This document shows, in pieces, positions 1-5,843 of a DNA stretch of 6,073 nucleotides. The notes under the pieces are model-generated. The model ran no database searches. It was not told the DNA's origin and saw only the letters and a program-made list of their open reading frames with translations. The translations under genes and the position numbers were made by a program. The stretch's first letter is position 1. Each line of letters begins with the position of its first letter. This stretch comes from JAENVU01 sp031430375 (lineage in GTDB: Bacteria; Actinomycetota; Acidimicrobiia; IMCC26256; JAENVU01): contig JANPBJ010000014.1 in NCBI GenBank assembly GCA_031430375.1, positions 1 to 6,073 of the forward strand, in the 5' to 3' direction.

Positions 1-1225
1 TGTTTCAACGGCGCGCCAGGAGGCGTTCGTGAACGCGCGTGCCGTTCGGGATGCCCTGCAAGTGAACCCGCTCGACGTGCAAGGGGCACTCGCTCAGGCG
101 CGTACCCGTTCCAACAGTGTCGTCATGCGGGTGCGGCGCCAATGGTTCGGAACCTCCGTGGGGGTCGGCCGCGACGAAGTACCGGTGTCACTCCGACGCT
201 TGGTGACCGGAGGGTCAGCCGGTACCCAGAACACCGAGCTCGCGTCGGTGCCCCAGGTCGCGGTCGGGCTGCCGCTCCCGGCCGTCGACGGTTCGTACTT
301 CGAGTTCACGTCGAGTCGGGACCTCGATCAGACACTTGTTCTGCTGGAGCGTTCGTTGGTGGTTGCGGCAGCTGTCGTCACCGCCGTCGGTGCCGTGATC
401 GGTTGGTATGCGGCGGGGCGAGTGCTGCGACCGGTGCGGCGGATGGCGGCTATTGCGGGCGGTATTCGGGAGGGTGCGCTCGATGAACGCCTGGATGCCG
501 AAGGCGACAGCGATCTCGAGCCACTGGTGGATTCGTTCAACGCGATGGTCGCGGCGTTGCGAAGCCGGATTGAACGCGAGGCGCGGTTCGCCTCTGATGT
601 GAGTCATGAGCTGCGGACACCGCTGGCGACGATGGGCGCGGCGCTGAACATTGCGCGGCGCCGACAATCGTCGGTGGCGTCCGCCGCCGCGTTCGACGTG
701 CTCGACGATGAGCTGCAAAAGTTCACTGGTCTCGTGCTCGACCTGCTCGAGATCTCGCGCCTGGATGCCGGGGTAGAAACTCCGCAACGAACCGAAATGA
801 GGCCCGAGGCACTCGTACGTGAAGTCCTCCGATCAACCCAACGTGAACACGTTTCGGTGGAGATCGAACGGTCGGCACCCGCAATTGTGTTCGTTGACCA
901 ACGTCGGATCGCCCAGGTGTTGACCAACCTTTTGGAGAATGCCGACGCGTACGGCGAAGGCGCACGCTCGGTGATCGTCGGCGGTACGCCAACCACGCTG
1001 CTCATCGCCGTCGACGACGCCGGCCCGGGCGTCCCTATCGAGGAGCGCGAGCAGGTGTTCGACCGATTCGGCCGCGGCAGTTCGTCGGAATCGAAACCCG
1101 GAACCGGCCTCGGTCTTGCCCTCGTCGTCGAACACCTGCGCCTCGAGGGTGGTCGCGTTTGGGTGGCAGACTCTCCGCATGGCGGCGCTCGATTCGTGAT
1201 CGAGATACCTCGGAGACCGACGTGA
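1..1225 (+). CDS. MtrB-like HAMP sensor histidine kinase (5'-partial)
   Basis: Membrane two-component sensor kinase, predicted to autophosphorylate on His and pass phosphate to a response regulator. The frame is open to the left edge (first full codon at 2), so the N-terminus and first membrane helix are missing. The GTG at 29 is an internal codon within RQEAFVNARAVRDAL, which resembles the extracytoplasmic start of MtrB. Numbering from that codon: extracytoplasmic part to about 108, transmembrane helix about 109-130 (Val/Ala-rich), HAMP about 131-183, H-box with His193 in SDVSHELRTPL, N-box NLLENA 300-305, G1 box DAGPG 330-334, F-box FDRFGRG 344-350, G2 box GTGLGLAL 358-365. All catalytic boxes are intact. 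DLLEISRLDAGV (239-249) and the sequence before the membrane helix also match my memory of MtrB. The following GerMN lipoprotein mirrors mtrB-lpqB order, which supports the call. There is no receiver domain. The kinase assignment is secure; MtrB orthology is inferred. Confidence 0.93.
   Translation, partial: VSTARQEAFVNARAVRDALQVNPLDVQGALAQARTRSNSVVMRVRRQWFGTSVGVGRDEVPVSLRRLVTGGSAGTQNTELASVPQVAVGLPLPAVDGSYFEFTSSRDLDQTLVLLERSLVVAAAVVTAVGAVIGWYAAGRVLRPVRRMAAIAGGIREGALDERLDAEGDSDLEPLVDSFNAMVAALRSRIEREARFASDVSHELRTPLATMGAALNIARRRQSSVASAAAFDVLDDELQKFTGLVLDLLEISRLDAGVETPQRTEMRPEALVREVLRSTQREHVSVEIERSAPAIVFVDQRRIAQVLTNLLENADAYGEGARSVIVGGTPTTLLIAVDDAGPGVPIEEREQVFDRFGRGSSSESKPGTGLGLALVVEHLRLEGGRVWVADSPHGGARFVIEIPRRPT
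1212..1215 (+). promoter_or_regulatory. Ribosome binding site for the GerMN lipoprotein
   Basis: GGAG lies six bases before the GTG at 1222, inside the last codons of the kinase gene. It supports 1222 over the earlier in-frame start at 1159, which would add 21 residues ahead of the signal peptide, including an Arg/Asp-rich stretch, and bury the lipoprotein signal. Confidence 0.55.
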
Positions 1226-1800
1226 TTCGCACTCGTCTTCGAGTAGTGCTCTTGGTGGTCGCGTTCGTGGGCGTGGCGTCGTGCGGAGTTCCGAAGGCAT
1301 CCACTGCCTCCGGTATCCGCGCGAAGCAGGTTCCGTTCGGGTTACTTGATCGAAACAGCGGCGTCCGTGCCTCCGACAGTGTTGGGGACGCGAATTCCGT
1401 GTACTTCTCGAAGAGTGGACGACTCGTGTCGGTGCCGCGCCGGCTCGCTCCGTCTGCGTCTCCGGAGGTGCTGCTGGCCATGCTGCGTCGGGGTCCGACC
1501 AAGGGTGAGGTCGCCGCGGGCGTGCGCTCGGCGTTGCTCGGGCAAAACCTCGCACGAGTTGTCAAGGTTGTTGGCGGAACGGCCACCGTCGATCTGCGCA
1601 GCGCGTTCTCCGCGCTCCCCAGTGCCGACCAGTTCCTCGGGTTGGCGCAGCTCGTGTTCACCCTCACCGGCCGTCCCGGTATCGGTCAGGTTCGGTTTAC
1701 GCTCGGTGGCCGACCGACCGAAGTGCCACTCTCCGACGGTTCGCTGGTCACGAGGCGGGTCTCGCGTGACGACTTTGCTGCGGTTGCGCCGACGGCCTAG
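1222..1800 (+). CDS. GerMN-domain lipoprotein (short LpqB-like)
   Basis: Predicted secreted lipoprotein of 192 residues anchored on the outer face of the cytoplasmic membrane. With the start at GTG 1222, the N-terminus is a signal peptide: Arg at 3, 5 and 7, hydrophobic core about 8-18, and lipobox VASC with Cys21 as the lipidated residue. The rest, about 74-180, fits a GerMN domain: SKSGRLVSVPR, a helix with SPEVLLAMLRRGPT, then ATVDLRSAF, a helix ending LAQLVFTLTGRPG and the strand VRFTLGG. GerMN domains occur in GerM and in LpqB, which works with the MtrAB two-component system in Actinobacteria. LpqB proteins as I know them are near 600 residues with a C-terminal beta-propeller; that part is absent and the gene ends right after the GerMN domain. 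The start overlaps the kinase stop in GTGA, indicating translational coupling. A role in tuning the kinase or the cell envelope is inferred from position. Confidence 0.85.
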   Translation: MIRTRLRVVLLVVAFVGVASCGVPKASTASGIRAKQVPFGLLDRNSGVRASDSVGDANSVYFSKSGRLVSVPRRLAPSASPEVLLAMLRRGPTKGEVAAGVRSALLGQNLARVVKVVGGTATVDLRSAFSALPSADQFLGLAQLVFTLTGRPGIGQVRFTLGGRPTEVPLSDGSLVTRRVSRDDFAAVAPTA

Positions 1801-1809
1801 CTCGGCGCA
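1785..1809 (+). terminator. Hairpin spanning the lipoprotein stop codon, possible terminator
   Basis: TGCGCCGA (1785-1792) pairs perfectly with TCGGCGCA (1802-1809), giving an 8-bp GC-rich stem and a 9-base loop that contains the TAG stop (1798-1800). No T-run follows, so it is not a classical intrinsic terminator; such U-poor hairpins are often proposed as terminators or 3'-end stabilisers in high-GC Actinobacteria. Its place at the end of the kinase-lipoprotein unit is the main support. Confidence 0.35.
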
Positions 1810-1828
1810 CTCGCGGGCTCGGTTGGGT

Positions 1829-1840
1829 TGATTCGAATCA
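1829..1840. promoter_or_regulatory. 12-bp perfect palindrome, possible operator
   Basis: TGATTCGAATCA is a perfect dyad in the 80-bp gap between the lipoprotein and the cyclase gene, 40 bp before the cyclase start. It has no spacer, so it would not make a good RNA hairpin; a binding site for a dimeric regulator is the more natural reading. It matches no operator I can name. About one or two such 12-mers are expected by chance in a window this size, so only its placement makes it notable. Confidence 0.25.
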
Positions 1841-1865
1841 GGCGCCACCCTGGCCATCCACCGAG

Positions 1866-1871
1866 TACCGT
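1866..1871 (+). promoter_or_regulatory. Possible -10 element of the cyclase gene
   Basis: TACCGT fits the loose actinobacterial TANNNT pattern. It would place the transcription start near 1878-1881, on or just before the GTG start, giving a leaderless message. That agrees with the lack of any Shine-Dalgarno-like sequence just before 1881. No convincing -35 is seen at the right spacing, so this is weak. Confidence 0.2.
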
Positions 1872-1880
1872 GCGATCGAC

Positions 1881-4800
1881 GTGGTGACGACGCGAGCTCT
1901 GCCTGGCAGTGAACCCAACTTCGGTGACCAGATCAGCGCGTCGGACGACGTGACGGCATCGATTGGGGAGCTGAGCGTTTCCAACCAGCGCCTTGCTCCG
2001 TATCTGCCGCGGCTGGTGATCGGCTGGATTGGTGACGGACCCCGCTCTGCGGCACACGCGCTCGATGGGACCGTCGTCTTCATCGATATCTCGGGCTTCA
2101 CGAAGTTGTCAGAGCGTCTCGCTCGCGCCGGAAACATCGGCGCCGAGGAACTTGCCTCGACGATCGGATCGACCTTCACTGACCTGCTCGGGGTCGCGTA
2201 TGCCAATGGTGGTCGGCTGCTGAAGTTCGGCGGCGATGCGCTGCTCCTGTTCTTCGAGGGGGATGGCCATCCGGCGCGGGCGTGCCACTCGGCCGTTGGG
2301 ATGCGCAGGGCACTTCGAGAACAGGGCGCGCTGAATGTGCTCGGACAGAAGGTCCGACTACGAATGTCGGTGGGTGTCAATACCGCGCAATTCCATTTCT
2401 TCCTCATTGGGCACTCCCATCGCGAGCTCATCGTCGCTGGTCCTGGAATCAGCGAAACGGCTGCGTTGGAGGCAGCAGCCGATGCCGGTGAGATCCTGAT
2501 CAGCGCGGCGACGGCTGCCGCGATCCGGTCGTCCTTGGTCGGGCCGCAGAAGGGTCCCGGCCATTTGTTGCTCCGTGCACCCGAGCTCCCAAGCGATGGG
2601 CCCCTCGAGTATCCGGCCCTCGAGCTGGCGCCCAACCTTGACCTCGCGGCCTGCATCCCGGCGGGGCTACGGGCGTCGCTTCTCTCGGCAACTGCTCCCG
2701 AGCACCGGCGCGCCACGGTCGCGTTCGTCCATTTCGACGGTACCGACGAGATGATTCGCAATCGACCACTCGATGAGGTGTCGCACGACCTCGAGGTGCT
2801 CGTGACGACGATCCAGGATGCCGCGGATCGGCACGACGTGACGTTTCTCGCCAGTGACGTCGACCGTGATGGGGGCAAGATCATTCTCACGGCTGGTGCA
2901 CCGACAAGTTCAGGTGACGACGAGCGTCGGATGCTGCTCGCGCTCCGCGAGATCATCGGGGCGAAGCTCGTGATTCCGGTGCGCATCGGTGTGAACCGAG
3001 GCTCCGTGTTCGCCGGAGACGTCGGGCCCACGTACCGTCGGACGTATACGGTCATGGGTGACGCGGTCAATCTTGCTGCTCGGCTGATGGCGCATGCCGC
3101 GCCCGGCGAGATCCTTGCGACGCACGAGATCGTGGATCAGTCGCCGACGGCGTTCGATCTCGAGCCGGTCGAACCGTTCTTTGTCAAGGGCAAGGCTCGA
3201 CCGGTTGAGGCATGGAAGGTGGGCCCAGTTGTGGGCCCCAAGGCGGTCGCGGCGGCGGTCGAGCTTCCGTTCACCGGACGCGACGCCGATCTTGCGGTAC
3301 TGACCGAAGCGATGGAGTCCGTGCTCGGAGGGACGGGGAGGATGGTCGAGATCCTGGGATCTGCCGGCCTCGGCAAGTCCCGACTCGTCAACGAAATCCG
3401 AACCCGATCCGGCGGAATGCTCGAGCTCTCGACCCGCTGCGAGCTCTACGAGGCGACGACGCCGTATTACCCGTTGCGCGGGTTCGTTCGCGGTGTGCTC
3501 GGTCTCGATCCGGACCAGAGAAATGCTGACGATCCGGACCGGCTCCGTGAAGCGGTACGCGCGGTAGCCCCGGAGTTGGTCGTATGGACGCCGCTGCTTG
3601 CGATAGTGGCTGATGTGCCGATGCCTGACACTCCCGAGACGGCGCGGCTCGATGAGCAGTTCCGCACATCGCGTCTCGGCGCGGTGCTTCGCGAGGTGCT
3701 CGCGCTGCTGCTCGATACGCCCACGCTCCTCGTTGTGGAAGACGCACAATGGATCGACGAGGCTTCTGCCGAGCTGTTGTCCACCCTCACTACAGATATT
3801 GCATCCCTCCCGTGGCTCGTACTGATCACCCGGCGGGATGAAGGACGGGGTCCGCTGGCTGCGCATTCCGAGGTCGTTCGGGTGGAACTCGGTCCGCTCG
3901 GTCTCGCGGACGTCACGGTGCTGGTACGCGAAGCAACCGACGATGCGCCGATCTCCGTTCACGACGTCGCACTGCTTGCCGAACGCTCCGCGGGAAACCC
4001 GCTGTTTCTTACAGAGCTGATTGCCGCGGCCCGGTCGCTTGGTGGAGTCTCGGCCCTGCCTGACTCGGTCGAAGCACTGGTGACGGCCAGCATCGACCGC
4101 CTCCCCCCGCAAGACCGCGACTTGTTGCGGCGAATCGCGGTGCTCGGTCGTTCCTTCCCCGAGTATCTCGTGGCCGCGGTGATTGATCCCACGACATCGC
4201 TCGATCACACGGCGTGGAATCGCATCGAGGAGTATCTGGTGCGGGAGCCTGCCGGACGTTTGTCGTTCGAGCGCGCGGTCGTTCGAGACTGTGCCTACGA
4301 GGGCCTGGCATACCGCGCGCGAAGAGAGATCCACTCACGGGTAGGCGACGCGATCCGCGAGAGTGCGGACGCGAACGGGGACGAGCCCGTCGAGCTGCTG
4401 TCTCTTCACTACCTCCGCGCCGAGCGATTCGAAGAAGCCTTCACCTACGCGCGCACGGCCGCGGTGCAGGCAGGTGAGATCTTCGCCGACCACGAGGCCG
4501 CCGAGTTCTACGAGCGCGCACTCGAGGCTGCACGTCGGCTCCCGGAGATCCGCGCGAGTGAGCACGCACGGCTCCGCGAGTCCCTCGGCGACGTACGCCA
4601 CCGCGCCGGCAGCTTCGCCGAAGCCGAGGCCGCCTTTCGGGCCGCGCGGCGGTACGTGGGGGACGACCCGATCGCCCGAGCGCGACTCCAGTTGAAGTTG
4701 GCTTGGATCCGCGGGTGGCTTGACCGCTACTCAGAGGCACTGCGTGCCATTACACGCGGCCTTCGGCTCCTCGACGGTGCCGAAGGCGTGGAAGCGGGGC

Positions 4801-5816
4801 GTCAGCGCGCCCTGCTCCTGGCCTGGTACGGCCAGTTTTGCGAGCAGCGGGGGAGCCACCGACGCGCGATCGGGTGGTGTGAGAAGGCGATCGATGCCGC
4901 CCAAGATGCAAACGACCACGCGGCGCTCGCGCATGCGTTGAAGGTCATGGGGTGGGCCCAGATGGAGCTCGGGGATCTCGAATCCACCTCGAGTCTTCAC
5001 CGTTCGCTTGCCCTCTACGAGGAACTCGACGACCTGCCTGGTCAGGCCAGCGTGCTCAACATGCTGGGCGGCTTCGCGTACTGGCGTGGGGAGTGGGACG
5101 AGGCGTTGACCCGTTATGAGCGAGCACGTGATCTCGCGGTTCGGACCGGCGACACCGTCCTCGGCGCCTTCTGCGCAACCAACATCGGCGAGATCGCACT
5201 CGATCGGGGTGAACTCGACCTCGCCACCTCCCTGTTCCGCGACGCCGCCCGCGTCTGGCGGGTAGCAAGCGATCGCCCGGGCGCGGCGTTCGCAGTGCTC
5301 TTGTTGGGGCGCGCCCTGAGTGGCGCCGGTCGTTACCCCGAAGCGCTAGCGCTTCTTCGCGAGTCTCATGATGAATCGATCGCCGTAGGCGCCGAAGTGG
5401 ACGCACTCGAGGTGACCGCGCGGATCGCCGAGTGTCTGCTGGCATCTGGGAACGTCGATGAGGCACTGCAACTCGTTGACGCGACTCTCGGCCGGGCGCA
5501 GGCACTGGGAGGCGTGGCCGCGCAGATGCCGCTGCTCCACCGGGTGCGCGGTCTCGCGCTTCTCTCGCAAGGGAAGTCCGACGACGCTCGAGAAGCACTC
5601 AACGTCAGTCTCGGGGCTGGACACTCCCGCCACGCGGCGTACGAGGTTGCGTGCAGCACGTTGGCCTTGTCTGCTGCCACTGGCGACGAAGGCGAGCGAC
5701 TGCGGCTCCGCGCCGAGAGCGAGGAGATCCTTGAGAGGCTCGGCGTCCACTCGGTCCCCGGACTCCTCCGGGGACCTGAGGACGCGTCAGCTCGGCTCAA
5801 CGTCGAATCGACCTGA
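1881..5816 (+). CDS. Soluble adenylyl cyclase-like protein: two cyclase domains, AAA ATPase, TPR
   Basis: Predicted cytosolic class III nucleotide cyclase of 1311 residues, making cAMP from ATP (possibly other cyclic nucleotides). Domain order: C1 cyclase about 60-212, C2 cyclase about 277-425, P-loop ATPase about 462-715 with Walker A GSAGLGKS (493-500) and Walker B LLVVEDAQW (616-624), winged-helix-like region about 725-825, then about ten TPR-like repeats of about 40 residues (852-1251). C1 has metal ligands Asp69 (FIDISGF) and Asp119 (KFGGDALL) but lacks the Asn/Arg pair (Ser191, Ala195). C2 has Thr390, Asn397 and Arg401 (YTVMGDAVNLAAR) but no metal ligands, so one composite site is expected. 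This is the layout of mammalian ADCY10. There are no membrane helices, signal peptide or C-terminal HTH. GTG 1881 is followed directly by GTG 1884, with no ribosome site before either; the exact start is uncertain by a codon. It lies 80 bp after the lipoprotein gene and is probably transcribed separately. Confidence 0.93.
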   Translation: MVTTRALPGSEPNFGDQISASDDVTASIGELSVSNQRLAPYLPRLVIGWIGDGPRSAAHALDGTVVFIDISGFTKLSERLARAGNIGAEELASTIGSTFTDLLGVAYANGGRLLKFGGDALLLFFEGDGHPARACHSAVGMRRALREQGALNVLGQKVRLRMSVGVNTAQFHFFLIGHSHRELIVAGPGISETAALEAAADAGEILISAATAAAIRSSLVGPQKGPGHLLLRAPELPSDGPLEYPALELAPNLDLAACIPAGLRASLLSATAPEHRRATVAFVHFDGTDEMIRNRPLDEVSHDLEVLVTTIQDAADRHDVTFLASDVDRDGGKIILTAGAPTSSGDDERRMLLALREIIGAKLVIPVRIGVNRGSVFAGDVGPTYRRTYTVMGDAVNLAARLMAHAAPGEILATHEIVDQSPTAFDLEPVEPFFVKGKARPVEAWKVGPVVGPKAVAAAVELPFTGRDADLAVLTEAMESVLGGTGRMVEILGSAGLGKSRLVNEIRTRSGGMLELSTRCELYEATTPYYPLRGFVRGVLGLDPDQRNADDPDRLREAVRAVAPELVVWTPLLAIVADVPMPDTPETARLDEQFRTSRLGAVLREVLALLLDTPTLLVVEDAQWIDEASAELLSTLTTDIASLPWLVLITRRDEGRGPLAAHSEVVRVELGPLGLADVTVLVREATDDAPISVHDVALLAERSAGNPLFLTELIAAARSLGGVSALPDSVEALVTASIDRLPPQDRDLLRRIAVLGRSFPEYLVAAVIDPTTSLDHTAWNRIEEYLVREPAGRLSFERAVVRDCAYEGLAYRARREIHSRVGDAIRESADANGDEPVELLSLHYLRAERFEEAFTYARTAAVQAGEIFADHEAAEFYERALEAARRLPEIRASEHARLRESLGDVRHRAGSFAEAEAAFRAARRYVGDDPIARARLQLKLAWIRGWLDRYSEALRAITRGLRLLDGAEGVEAGRQRALLLAWYGQFCEQRGSHRRAIGWCEKAIDAAQDANDHAALAHALKVMGWAQMELGDLESTSSLHRSLALYEELDDLPGQASVLNMLGGFAYWRGEWDEALTRYERARDLAVRTGDTVLGAFCATNIGEIALDRGELDLATSLFRDAARVWRVASDRPGAAFAVLLLGRALSGAGRYPEALALLRESHDESIAVGAEVDALEVTARIAECLLASGNVDEALQLVDATLGRAQALGGVAAQMPLLHRVRGLALLSQGKSDDAREALNVSLGAGHSRHAAYEVACSTLALSAATGDEGERLRLRAESEEILERLGVHSVPGLLRGPEDASARLNVEST
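5340..5355. repeat. 16-bp perfect palindrome inside the TPR region
   Basis: GAAGCGCTAGCGCTTC reads the same on both strands and sits in the eighth TPR-like repeat, coding for EALAL and part of the next Leu. It includes a CTA Leu codon, which is uncommon at this GC content. Fewer than one such 16-mer is expected by chance in the window. The repeat is certain; any function is unknown, and the Ala/Leu-rich TPR code may have produced it. Confidence 0.6.
5753..5776. terminator. Strong hairpin within the 3' end of the cyclase gene, possible two-way terminator
   Basis: GGTCCCCGGA (5753-5762) and TCCGGGGACC (5767-5776) form a perfect 10-bp stem, eight of the pairs G-C, around a four-base loop. It codes for part of the last 21 residues of the cyclase, 37 bp before the stop codon. 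For the convergent minus-strand gene the same element lies about 67 bp past the stop. The 27-bp gap between the genes has only a 5-bp hairpin, so this is the best transcription-ending structure available to either gene. Neither side has a T-run, so termination is an inference. Confidence 0.4.
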
Positions 5817-5843
5817 CACAGATTTCGAGAGCGGAACGCTCGA

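Noticed and set aside
29..1225. GTG at 29 as the true start of the kinase
   Set aside because: The frame is open to the edge, the upstream residues continue an MtrB-like sequence, and a start here would leave the sensor domain without its first membrane helix.
1838..3070. Long minus-strand frame of 410 codons opposite the cyclase domains
   Set aside because: Its product is Ser/Arg/Pro-rich with no recognisable domain. It lies opposite a plus-strand frame with intact cyclase motifs and is a typical high-GC shadow.
3218..3241. Two close copies of GTGGGCCC between the C2 and ATPase domains
   Set aside because: They encode the short linker VGPVVGP. A repeat of this size in GC-rich linker code needs no special explanation.
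2910..4334. Minus-strand frame of 474 codons opposite the ATPase region
   Set aside because: The composition is Arg/His/Gln-heavy with no motifs, while the plus strand there encodes a clear Walker A/B ATPase.
5829..5841. Small hairpin GAGCG-GAA-CGCTC in the convergent gap
   Set aside because: It has only five base pairs, a three-base loop and no T-run on either strand, so it is too weak to call a terminator alone.
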